NCBI RefSeq assembly: GCF_000090795.2
Contig: NW_003546454.1
Coordinates: forward strand, 99,736 to 160,501
Origin: Amphimedon queenslandica
Taxonomy: Eukaryota; Porifera; Demospongiae; Haplosclerida; Niphatidae
DNA: 60,766 bases
Direction: 5' to 3'
The notes under the pieces are model-generated. The model did not search any database, was not told the DNA's origin, and saw nothing but the letters and a program-made list of their open reading frames with translations. A program made the position numbers and the translations under genes. Of this stretch, positions 12,200 to 22,465 are shown piece by piece. Every line of letters begins with the position of its first letter. Within the stretch, counting starts at the first letter, position 1.

Positions 12200-15100
12200 A
12201 TGTTTTTGTCGTCCATTGCTTTTGCAGGTAGAGCAGTAACTAGCAGATTAATAAATAGGAGTATTAGATATCACAAGAATTTTGTCAAAATGTCTTCAGG
12301 TAATCAGTGACTTAATCTGACCCTCTTTCACCACTCCTCTTTTTTTCTATTATCAGTTGATAGTAAAACCAGTTCAAGTAGTGAAACTCTTAAACTATAC
12401 AATAGTTTATCTAGGAAAAAAGTACGATTATTAATTTGAAATGGTTGATGTACACGTACAAGTGTAAAACATTATTTTATTTAATATTTTCATTGTTGTT
12501 TTCAGGAAGAGTTTGTTCCTATGAATGGTAGAAGTGTGACATGGTATAGCTGTGGACCAACTGTATATGATGCATCACATATGGGACATGCAAGGTATGT
12601 ACATGTACATGTATAATGTAATTATGTGTACTATTAATATGTACATGTACATGTATCACTTCTTATTTTCACAGGTCGTATATGGCATTTGATATCATTC
12701 GTCGTGTGATGTCTGATTATTTTGGCTATGATATATTTTATGTAATGAATGTTACTGATATTGACGACAAGGTAGTACGATATCGGTGATGATGATGATG
12801 ATGATGATTGTTGTCTTTCGTTCTTCATTCAGATTATTAATCGTGCTAGACAGAATCATTTATTTGAGGAGTACAAGTCAAAAGATCATTCACTTGATGA
12901 CGTTATCAGAGACTGCGACCAAGCAATAGAGGTATGATAAATTTCATAATGCTGACTGATAAGAATTAAAACAGTAACAATATTTTTTTTCACTTTAGAT
13001 TTATAAAGAAAAATTGGCTCAAGAAACAGACAAGGACAAAGCATCATTGCTATCTTCTACTATTGTTAGTAATCGTTTACATGTCAAATGTAGTGTAGTG
13101 TATTGTACTACGTATAGATGTGTATTTAGCCAGGAAATTTGTTCCAAAGTACCCACATTCTCTTACATGCACATCAGGGTTTCCCACAAAGCATGCTAAG
13201 TGAGCTCAAATTTTGAGCAATTTTAAAATCCACTGACAAGAACCTGTACTGTGCCAAGATCCATGTTTATGTCATAAATTTAATAATTTTAATGTACTTT
13301 GTTGTAGTTATCACTTATTTATTATTTTACAGAAAACTGCAGTAGCTGCCGTTGAGAAAGCTCGTGATGGATCCAACACTTCTTTGGTAAGAACTAACAA
13401 ACTATAGTTTAATAATTATTTCACATGCCCTTTGTCTTTTTTATAATCTCTTGATGACAGCCTGATCTAATAGATGCTGTGAGGGATCCTCTTTCCAAGT
13501 TGTTGGATCGTAAGGTAAATGAGAAAGAAGAAGAGAATGTGGGAGGGGGAATAGAAGGTATAGATACATGCAAGGTTCTGCCTAGAAAAAACTAGAGGTG
13601 GTTGGAAACTAATATTGTTCCTTTTAAACTATGTACACCATACTAGTTGACTAAAATATCATGTTCACAATTCACATTATGATTATTGATGTTAATTGCA
13701 TGATTGGAACTGGTTGTTTATTAGTTGAGGTGGTTGTCCTGACCACCCCTGACCACTATAAGCAAACTATTTACATTTTCTTTATAGTATGGAGCCACAG
13801 TCACAGACCATCACATATTTGCTGCATTAACTCAGAAATGGGAGGAAGAGTATCACAATGACATGACAGCACTCAACGTATGTGGGCTTGTCACATTAAT
13901 CATTATGTCTATGTACTAACTGTGTCTCTATGTACAGGTCCTTCCTCCTAATGTGCTCACACGAGTGACAGACTATGTCCCTGAGATTGTGGTATTTGTT
14001 GAGAAGATTATCAGTAATGGATACGCGTAAGACCAGTTCTCATAAGTGGACTGTTTAGCTTGCTTTAGCACACTTAGGGCTTTGGCATATTAGTAACATG
14101 GTAGCGTTACTAAGTAGGATTCTCACCCCACTTCAAAATGGCTGCCACGACTTTTGCAGTCTTTATCAAAATGAGATTTCTCCATTTTCATATGCATGCA
14201 TATACTGAATATACCAATCGTAATTGGATTTTTGAAGTTACTCCAAAAGCCATGTCCTATTGTAGTACTCTTAGTCTGCTGTTCAGTCCACTTGTTGTGT
14301 TTATTGGGAAGCCCAGGTCTTAATGCAGTAGCACTCATTGCTATTATTATCATCATGTGTAGGTATGAGTCAAATGGTTCTGTGTATTTCAATACAGTGA
14401 AGTTCTCTACTTCCCCTGATCACAGATATGCTAAGCTGGTCCCTGAGAATGTTGGTGATTTGGCTGCTCTACAAGAAGGAGAAGGCAAGCTCTCATAATG
14501 GCCCATGCACTGTATATTGGCCGCTATTGTCTTGTAGGGGAACTGAGCGTATCTGCCGATAAGTTACAAGAGAAGAAGCACAAGAATGATTTTGCGTTAT
14601 GGAAGGCAAGCAAACCAGGAGAACCTGCTTGGCCTAGTCCCTGGGGACCAGGTAGACCAGGATGGCATATTGAGTGCTCTGTGATGGCTTGGTAAGGATA
14701 TTCCTGTGCTTTGTATTGTTTGTGTGTAACCACAACTGCCCTCCTTGTGGTAAATTGGGCTCATTAAGAGATGTACAGGGAGGTTCTTAAAAGTATCTCT
14801 TTTAGTAATTACTTTTCTTTATAGTTATGGGCTCATTAAGAGATGTACAGGGAGGTTCTTAAAAGTGTCTCTTTTAGTAATTACTTTCCTTAATGGTTTA
14901 TGTTTTGGGCTCATTAAGAGTTGTACAGGGAGGTTCTTAAAAGTGTCTCTTTTAGTAATTACTTTCCTTAATGGTTTATGTTTTGGGCTCATTAAGAGTT
15001 GTACAGGGAGGTTCTTAAAAGTGTCTCTTTTAGTAAATACTTTCCTTAATGGTGTATGATTTGAGCCACCCTCTTCCTCTGTAGTGATATCCTTGGCAGT

Positions 15101-16959
15101 ACTGCTGACATACACACTGGTGGGGTGGATTTGAAGTTTCCTCATCACGACAATGAAATTGCTCAAGTTGAAGTAAGACTTTCTTGATTATAATTCATCG
15201 CCTTCCTCTCTTCTTTCTCTTCTTCTTTCTTCCCTAGGCGTACTATGAGACAGATAATTGGATAAACTACTTCCTTCATGCCGGCCACCTCTCCATCGAA
15301 GGCTGCAAGATGTCAAAGTCTCTCAAAAACTTCATCACAATAAAAGAAGCCCTTCAGACCAATACGTCATCTCAGCTTCGACTTGCCTTCCTCACTCACC
15401 AGTGGAGCGCTACAATGGATTACTCAGTCAATGCAATGCAGGAAGCAGTTCAGACAGAGAAGGCACTAAAAGTGAGCATTGTATTATACTGTATAGTGGG
15501 AAATTTTGGAGGGAGTAAAATTGGCGAATTGCTAAAATTTAGGTGATTGGCAGATTTCAATTTGGCGAATTTGTTGCCATGTGCTATTGAGCATGCGTAT
15601 AATTGCTGAAAATGGCAGATTTTTAATTTGGCGAATTTCTATCAAAACACCAATTCGCCAAATTTAATTCCCTCCAAAATTTCTTGCTATACGGTACTAA
15701 ATTTCTAACATGTGCTGTACATGTGTATGCATTTGTTTTGACATTAGGAGTTCTTTCTAGTTGTGAAGGACATGGTGTGGCGTTGTCCTGAAGGAAGGAA
15801 AGGATTCTTCAAATGGACCGACTCTGAGAAAGAGCTAAACGGAAAGTAATACCCTCACTCTTACTATCTTCACTTAATATCTTAATCCTTCCCTCTTCCT
15901 CTCTTGTCATAGATTCCTAAAAATTAAGTCTTCCATTCACACTGCCCTCTGTGACTCAATTGACACTCCCACCACTCTCCGACTACTAAAGGAGCTCCTC
16001 ACCCTCTCCAATACTTACATTGATGCTAAGAGAGACGACGCCAATGCTCGCCTCTTAGCTGACATAGCTCACTACATGACTTACCTTCTTAAAATCTTTG
16101 GAGTCATACCCCATGATACTGGGATTGGGTTTTCCATGAAGAAAGAAGCTGAAGGGATTGTAAGTGTATTAGTTCCTCATTGTATGTACATGGTGCATGC
16201 ATCAGCCTTCGTCTGAATTTAATTCATTTACATGTTGCCTTATAGGAAGATGTAGTGATGCCTTATGCAATAGCACTGGCTGATTTTAGGGAGAAAGTAC
16301 GTGAGGTGGCATTAGAAACAAAAGGTTAGTCAGTATAATCAATCATGATCAGGTCAGTTACTGTTTATTCCAGCAAAACCAGTACTTCAGCTTTGCGATT
16401 GGGTGAGGGATGAAGTGATGTTTGATTTAGGAGTTAAACTTGAAGATAAGAAAGGTTAGTACTATTACTATAATGTATTATTATTACTATTATTGTTCAT
16501 CATCATAGAGAGAACTGTTGTAAAGCTTGTAGGAAAGGAGGCTCTCATTGAAGAAAGAGAAGCTGAAAAACGGGTATACTACATTATGAGCACATAATTA
16601 TTATTGTATTATGTCTTACTGTAATGTGATGCTTTACTAGGCAATGGAGATCAAAAGAAAGGCCAAAGAGGAGCAGAAGAAAAAAATGGAGGAGGCCCAG
16701 GTGAGACAAATTTACTGATAAGTTTCCTTTTCATTTCATATTTCTCTCTCTTCTCTTTCACTAGCGTAAACTTGAGGCACAGGCTAGGATAGAACCGAGG
16801 GACATGTTTAAGGACCAGATGGACAAGTACTCAAAGTTTGATGATCAAGGGGTTCCTACACACGACGAAAACGGAGAGCCACTTTCAGAGAAAAAGATTA
16901 AGAAACTGTATAAACAATGGGAAGCACAGGAGAAGAAATATAATAGCTCAAAAAAGTGA
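12200..16959 (+). CDS. CARS1: Cysteinyl-tRNA synthetase (class I), cytosolic with possible mitochondrial start
   Basis: It charges tRNA-Cys. About twenty short exons join in frame. Signature motifs: [16 protein letters not shown] (HIGH-type motif HMGH, with the zinc-binding Cys before it), TDIDDKIINRA, the HIEC/SVMA segment with [24 protein letters not shown], and [11 protein letters not shown] (KMSKS loop at about 15308). The C-terminal part is the eukaryotic cytosolic extension: a Lys/Glu-rich helical stretch and [25 protein letters not shown]. The usual start would be the ATG at 12290 (MSSG). An in-frame ATG at 12200 adds 30 residues rich in Arg, Ser and Ala and without acids ([16 protein letters not shown]...), which looks like a mitochondrial presequence. 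However, a good 3' splice-site-like TTGCTTTTGCAG lies inside it. One intron holds a minisatellite, another a MITE. Confidence 0.95.
14756..15062. repeat. Minisatellite, four units of 71-79 bp
   Basis: Units begin GGGCTCATTAAGAG at about 14757, 14829, 14907 and 14985 and continue TGTACAGGGAGGTTCTTAAA. The middle copies are almost identical. It lies wholly within a CARS1 intron, and both strands show repetitive spurious reading frames. Confidence 0.95.
15487..15696. mobile_element. MITE, TTGGCGAA family, in a CARS1 intron
   Basis: About 210 bp. The left end GTATAGTGGGAAATTTTGG plus GGGAGTAAAATTGGCGAATT is mirrored by the right end AATTCGCCAAATTTAATTCC plus CTCCAAAATTTCTTGCTATAC. The interior has GTGCTATTGAGCATGCGTATAA, shared with the copies at 18678, 54365 and 25795. 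Confidence 0.85.
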
Positions 16960-16971
16960 TATCTTTAAAAA

Positions 16972-17186
16972 TTAATTAATTATTTTCAAGTTGATATTAC
17001 TTGAATTTGTAACTGTAACTGATACACTGCTGTTAGATCTATTATTATCTTTTTGCTTAGAAATCTTGCGACATATTTTCCTTACAGCTAATGCTATTAC
17101 TACAACTCCTGGTATTGATATGATGACACCAATAATCCCAAAAATCCCTTTTATATCAGAGGTACCAGTAGTAGGAGGAGTTGGGC
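16972..17186 (-). CDS. Alternative last exon (TM and tail) of the Cys-rich membrane protein
   Basis: It starts after a strong acceptor (TTTTCTTTTACAG) in phase 1, exactly compatible with the donor at the end of the extracellular exon. It encodes a Pro/Thr stalk, a hydrophobic span (GIIGVIISIPGVVVIALAV), a basic stop-transfer (RKICRKISKQK) and a Ser/Asn-rich tail. The exon at 17452-17315 encodes a different TM and tail, so the two appear to be mutually exclusive 3' ends. Its stop codon lies only 12 bp from the convergent CARS1 stop. Confidence 0.6.
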
Positions 17187-17314
17187 CTGTAAAAGAAAAA
17201 TGTTTCAAAGCCCATACAGAGCTGGACGCATGGCATGTTATATTTGATTTACATGGAAAATCAAAAATGCAGATGTAAACAGAAAAAAATTAGGTAGTCA
17301 AAGTCTAACAGTCC

Positions 17315-18077
17315 TTAATGCTGCAGATTCCTATCGGCAGCAGCTCTCTCTCTTATTCTGTTCTGGCAGAACTTATACCCCTCCCTTATCAAGACAATTA
17401 GAGTCACAGCAAATATTGCAATCTCAAGGCAAATGCCAGCTGGGTATACGTAATCTAAATCATATACAAGTATATAACCATGTTATGCACTGCTATAGAG
17501 CTATAATGGACTCACTTGTGATAATGTCTGGATTATTTGGATCAGTCGTGGGATCATCACCATCAACATGAGTGATAGTTGGGTTGGGATGAATAGATCC
17601 AGTTCTGCTTGCATCCATTGCTGTACTACTTGGACTTGGAGCGACTGAAGGAGTTGGGTCGGGACGGTGGGGGAGAAGCGGCTTGATGCCATCACCAAAA
17701 ACTCTCCCGTCCAGGGGACAGTGAACTTTGCCTTCCACTTTTGGACAGCATCCCACCTTGAACGTGGTACCGAATGTCGTATAGGTGTAGTTTTGGCAAT
17801 TTACTGCACAATCTCCAGAGACTAGTATCCATCGATCAATGGTAACGTTAAATCTTATCTTTATCTGGCAATCAGTGGAGTTTGGTCTCGTACATATATT
17901 AACATCTCCTTCAGCATTGAAAGAAGGACAAGAAAGACTGCTTGCAAGCTCCAGCTCTAAACAAAACTATAATCAACAAGGGAAATAAAATTAATGCTAC
18001 TTACTTAAAATTAGAATGAGTAGAGACTCCACTAGTAAGCATGATATAATACTTCTCCGACTATAGGACATGGACAT
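17315..18077 (-). CDS. Small type I membrane protein, Cys-rich (three-finger-like?) ectodomain
   Basis: Exon 1 (from 18077) encodes a signal peptide (basic SRR, then LLVESLLILIL). Exon 2 (about 17957-17505) encodes the ectodomain. Its first 75 residues have eight cysteines, ending in a CC pair followed ten residues later by Cys-Pro. This is reminiscent of, but not proof of, a Ly6/uPAR three-finger fold, which normally ends CC...CN. A Pro/Ser/Thr-rich mucin-like stalk follows. Exon 3 (17452-17315) supplies a TM helix (AGICLEIAIFAVTLIVLI) and a short basic tail RERAAADRNLQH. A second terminal exon downstream (16972-17186) is phase-compatible. Function is unknown; an adhesion or receptor role is inference. 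It is divergently arranged with MORN4. Confidence 0.65.
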
Positions 18078-18229
18078 CACTGTGAAGAATGCCTTAGAAT
18101 GGAAGAATCTCTCTCGTATCCTCAGCTCAATTTTTAATTGGGCGTGGGCTATTTTAGCCCACGTGTATTCACATGTTCCAAAGGGAGGAGGATCTAGGAG
18201 CTCTCTTTGTCAACGCCTATCGTAGCAAA
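18078..18229. promoter_or_regulatory. Bidirectional promoter with inverted repeat CGTGGGCTA-TTT-TAGCCCACG
   Basis: There are 152 bp between the start codons of the Cys-rich membrane gene (-) and MORN4 (+). Near 18144-18164 a perfect 9-bp inverted repeat with a 3-base loop runs into a CACGTG E-box. This could be a dimeric transcription-factor site. If MORN4 starts at 18173, this element lies just upstream. Confidence 0.5.
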
Positions 18230-19488
18230 ATGGATCCCATCCACAAACGCATTCGTTACAGTGAAGGAGACGTTTATGAAGGCCAATGGAGTAGTGAGGG
18301 TAAAAGGGAAGGCAAGGGGAAGCTACAGATGGCTACTGGTGATCATTATAGTGGAGAATTTACAAATGGTTTCTTCCATGGGCTGGGTGTGTTGGTACAT
18401 GCTGATGGAAGCAAGTATGAGGGCTCCTTTGAGCTAGGTAGATACCATGGGTACGGGATCTACACAAATTCAGATAAAACTAAATATGAGGTAAAGGATC
18501 AACGAAACTATTTATTATATTGCCTTTCTTGCCATTTAGCCTAGTTTACAATGCTGTCAAATTTTAATCAAAAGCTTGGGTAATTAAAGGGACATGTTCA
18601 TGGAAATAGATACACACGTCACTGTAGAGGAAGTAAACATTGAACTGGGCATACAGCAGACTGTAAATTAATAGCTATACCATACAAGATGATTATTGGT
18701 GGGAGTAATATTTGGCGAATTTACCTGTGGAAAGAAATCGGCGAATTTTATGTTTGCGATTTTGTGCCGTGTGCCATTGAGCATGCTCAGTTTGAAACAA
18801 AATGGTGGATTTTGTATTGGCAATTTCTTCCTAGAACCGGCAATCGCCAATATTAATTCCTCACCAATAAATCATCTTGTATGGTAACATGTGTTTAGAC
18901 ACATATAGAGAGTACAGACAGAACAATCAGGTGTAGAACCAGGAGTAGGCATCTGTAGAACACTTCTTTCGACCAGTATTAGCTCTTTTACCATCCCAAA
19001 ACACTTTTTAGTGAAGAAACACCAAGAACATTTACAAGTAGCCACTTGAATAGCCATTTTGCCTTAATTTTAGGGGCATGGCCACACATTAAGAATAGTT
19101 ATCAACACTATATGTCATCATCAATGATGTCATCTTGAAAAACAGGCCACTTTTCAAGATGATGTGCTTCCGTGAATGTGTCCCTTTAACCTTTTGATGC
19201 ACGCTTTACACTAGAATAGAATGAAATCCTCTTATAGCATCAATGTAATGTCAAGACTAGCATAATATTGTAAACCATCCTTTACTCACCTCTTTATTTT
19301 AGGGTCAGTTTTTACAAGGATCTGTCAAGGGTTTTGGTCTAATCACGTTTGAAGATGGTTCTCACGGGCAACCGAAGAATGAGGGAAAGTTTGAAGGCTT
19401 TGAGCTAGTTCAGAGATGCTTGGCTGCTACAGCAGTACAGAAAGCAAGGCAGTCTGCAGCTGACGCCAGAAGTATGCAAATGCAATAG
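18230..19488 (+). CDS. MORN4: MORN repeat-containing protein 4
   Basis: A small MORN-repeat protein; the vertebrate orthologue binds myosin III tails and tethers them at membranes in actin protrusions. Two exons: 18230-18490 and 19303-19488, joined in phase 0. There are four MORN repeats (YEGQW, YSGEFTNGFFHGLGVL, YEGSFELGRYHGYGIY, GQFLQGSVKGFGLITFEDGS). The C-terminal part HGQPKNEGKFEGFELVQR and the helix AVQKARQSAADAR match the MORN4-specific end rather than other MORN proteins. Start chosen at MDPIHKR; an in-frame ATG at 18173 would add 19 residues with no family support. The 812-bp intron contains a MITE (18678-18886). Confidence 0.93.
18678..18886. mobile_element. MITE, TTGGCGAA family, in the MORN4 intron
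   Basis: Terminal inverted repeats of about 40 bp: TACCATACAAGATGATTATT plus GGTGGGAGTAATATTTGGCG at the left, and CGCCAATATTAATTCCTCAC plus CAATAAATCATCTTGTATGG at the right. The interior GTGCCATTGAGCATGCTCAG matches the CARS1 and PEX1 intron copies. Confidence 0.9.
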
Positions 19489-19791
19489 AAATTCAACAAT
19501 GCAATTTTTTAATTCAGTCATTTCTTATTAATCATGAATATTCCCCTATTCATTATTATGATCCTCCCATCTCTGACATTAGTAGTTATTCTGTTTTTAC
19601 AAATCGATTACACTCTTCATTCTTTATGTTCACATAAGTGTCATATTATTTGCTGTGTCCTGACACTCATTGCTTCAGCTTTGTTGGCACACACGAATAT
19701 GCAAGCTGATAACAAAAATGAAACATGCACACATACAATGAGAAATACCAAATATATCACACATTTCATAATACAATTATACAATATTAGC

Positions 19792-20536
19792 TTAATAGTA
19801 GGAATACGGTGGAGGTGCTGATGGTGCTGAAGGCAAAACTGCTGTATAAGCAGGTGGTCTCTCTCCTCTAGCTGGCAGCACTCGTTGAGTCTCTGCATTT
19901 TGAAGAGGGGTGGTTTCTCTGCAGCCTCCATCAAATTCTGCTGCAGCACAGTTATGACAACTATAGCTCGGGGGTGGTCTTTGACTTCGACTTGATCTAA
20001 CTGACCTATTTCTATTGCATCTATTATGCCTGGCCATGGAAACTATGGACGCATATATTTTTGGATTAATAATTAAGTCCCTTTATACCTTCATTGCCAC
20101 GGGATGAATATGACGTTAAATTGTGATATCCATTTCTGTGGTAGTGATAGCGATTAGCCCCACAGCCCGCACAACCACAGAGGCACATCAATACAATGAG
20201 AGCCATCAATGCCCTAACATATATCAAAATTTTATTTATTATCGTGTAAAAACTGCAGTGGCCTACCATGCATACCATAGGCTAGAATATGAACAGCAGC
20301 CTACTCCTGGGCAGCAAAATCCGGCACAGCTTTATCAAGGAAAGGTAAAGTAGTTTTTTTAGATACACTTACTGGTAGTGTTGTCCATTTGAGTCCTGAC
20401 ATTGCTCAATGCAATAGCTCTAGTAATAGATTAATGTTATGCATAATTTAAGCATGCTTGTGGTGTTTACTCTTACCCTGTGTGGAGCCAGTAGTAATGT
20501 GAGTAAGATCAACAGCAGCTTCTTCAGTAGAATCAT
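19792..20536 (-). CDS. Shisa/WBP1-like single-pass membrane adaptor with PPxY motifs
   Basis: Five exons splice in phase. Exon 1 (20536 down) is a signal peptide (MILLKKLLLILLTLLLAPHR). Two short exons give a cysteine-rich ectodomain (YCIEQCQDS..., then CAGFCCPGVGCCSYSSLWYAW). The fourth begins with the TM helix (ALMALIVLMCLCGCAGCG, Cys-rich at its inner end). The last is a basic, Ser/Arg then Pro-rich tail. The tail holds PPPSY, PPAY and PPPY motifs, the ligands of WW domains such as those of NEDD4-family ubiquitin ligases. This architecture (signal, small Cys cluster, TM, PPxY tail) is that of Shisa-like, VOPP1, CYYR1 and WBP1 proteins. I cannot say which subfamily. Likely role: membrane adaptor recruiting WW-domain proteins for trafficking or turnover. 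It is 141 bp head-to-head from the lectin gene. Confidence 0.75.
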
Positions 20537-20677
20537 GACCTTGGCGGAGTTATGAATATTGATCTCCTCTCATGAATATTATTATTGGTTGGTAGTCACG
20601 GCAACAAATAACAGAATAACATTAGAATTTGACCAGCTACGCCTCCCAGTCTCTGCAGAATAGCTGCAGCAAGAAGG
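20537..20677. promoter_or_regulatory. Short bidirectional promoter with inverted CCAAT box
   Basis: 141 bp separate the start codons of the Shisa-like (-) and lectin (+) genes. It contains ATTGG (CCAAT on the other strand) near 20585 and two TCATGAATATT/TATGAATATT direct repeats. No TATA box at a convincing distance. Confidence 0.4.
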
Positions 20678-22204
20678 ATGCTGCTGTTTAGCTTGGCATT
20701 TCTTCTTTCACTGCAAGGAGCAAGAGCTCAAAGTAAGAGCAAATTGAAGTGATATTTTATTTATAATCACTGCAGCAGTTACAATATGTAACAATACCGG
20801 GCTCAAGGAAGGATCCCTCTACCATCATAGACCCAATTCAGATTACTGCTATGTTCTATTCCTTACAAAAGGGGATTTCTCAACAGCAAACAGGACCTGT
20901 GTAAGAAACAATGGCTACCTTGTCAAGATTGACTCTGATGAAGAGAACAATTACATCAGAGACACTTATCTCAATAGTGCTCCGGAATTTTGGATTGGGT
21001 TAACTGACCAAGTTACTGAAGGAGTTTTCAAGTACGCATTATTATAATTACAAATTATGTTCATTTATAATATGTTCATAGGTGGGTGGAAGGTGACACG
21101 CTGATACTACCCAACATTTCATACACAAACTGGTTTGGTGGGAGTGCAGCAGAGACTAATGAAGTTGCTTTCGATTGCGTTAAATTTACAATTGATGGCT
21201 GGAAAGTTCACAATCATTTTTGTGATTCAAGTGTATTGCCATACCTCTGCAGACAGCAAGGTATGCATGCCTATTGCTGTAATGCTCATACAAATAATTA
21301 TATTTTAATACTTTATATAGTTTGTAGCAGTACTGATGGTGTATCATGTGCTACAATGCCTCCAGTAGCTTCCTCTCCACTTTCTCCTGTCATTATTGCT
21401 ATTATAGTTGTTGTTGTTGTGATACTGATACTTGTGATAGTAATTATGATTCTCCTGTTCTGCATGTGGAAATACAAGAACGATGCCTTCTATCGATACA
21501 TTCTTTGCTGTGTTTACGGTGGCTCAAAAACCCAAATTAACAATCTGAAGCAGGAGAACATTAGGCTACGGAAAGAGCTCTCGCAGCAAAAGTTAAACCT
21601 CAGCTCAAGCGAGAGATTCCAGCCAGGACAACTATGTAAGTAATAAAGTAAAATGGAATTTCAAAATTCTTTTTACATATTCTTACTTCTTATAGCACGC
21701 AAGAACTCAGTGATCACTGATGTCTCTGGCACAGTTCCTGTTGTTGGGTTTGATAAACCCAGAGCTCCACCAGCTCGTGCTATGTCTTTTGCTTCAAACC
21801 AAGTCAGGCCTCTATTGTAAGAGGAGTCATTGATGTAAATTTGAAATGATAAATGACAATTTTTTATTTAGAACGCCACAAACAAGTGCTCTTAACCTCA
21901 AGCTGCCTCCCAAAAGAGCAATGAGTACTGCTAGTGGATTTTCTTTACCACCTGTAAGTGCTTGCTTTAAATTGAATGCAATAATGAATTTTGGATTTAT
22001 TTTTGATAGGTGAATCCTAACATGCGTCCCACTTTACCACCAGTTAGAGAGAATTCAGAGGAAGTCTTTCCAACGAAAGATCGTCCCTCAAGCTCTTCAT
22101 CAAGCAGCAGCAGTAGCAGCAGTCAAAGTGCAGCTCCTGACAAGAAAAATGAAGCAACAAAACAAACTGGAAATGATAGCCAGGCATCATCGGTGGCACC
22201 ATAA
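20678..22204 (+). CDS. C-type lectin-domain type I membrane receptor
   Basis: A signal peptide (MLLFSLAFLLSLQGARAQ) is followed by one C-type lectin domain in two exons: DYCYVLF start, FWIGLTD, FKWVEGD, TNWFGG, then C...GWKVHNHFC...YLC with the expected disulfide cysteines. The EPN/QPD and WND calcium-site motifs are absent, so Ca-dependent sugar binding is doubtful. A 22-residue Val/Ile TM helix follows, then a cytoplasmic CRD of about 190 residues: an amphipathic Lys/Glu segment that could form a coiled coil (INNLKQENIRLRKELSQQ), a Pro-rich stretch (KPRAPPARA), and a Ser run at 22090-22130. No ITAM or ITIM is apparent. Role: probable cell-surface recognition or adhesion receptor. Confidence 0.88.
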
Positions 22205-22465
22205 TGTATTTTTAAAGTGTGTAACTTTTTAACTTGTAATTTTTGTTCATATTATATTTAAGAAGTTTTCAATCCCATTATCTATGGTCTACTTCAAGTG
22301 CAAGGAATGCAGCAACTCTAATGAATGGACTAATGTGCTATTTTTGTTTTGCATGATTGCTAAGCAACAAAATGAAATTCAAACCCCTCAAAAATTTGTA
22401 TAGATCTACCACCCACGCGTCACAAATAGGCGTGGCGCTAATTGTCTAGCCACGCCCATAACCAA

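Noticed and set aside
14825..15166. Repetitive peptide from the CARS1 intron minisatellite
   Set aside because: It arises from a 71-79-bp tandem repeat in an intron; both strands give equal artefacts.
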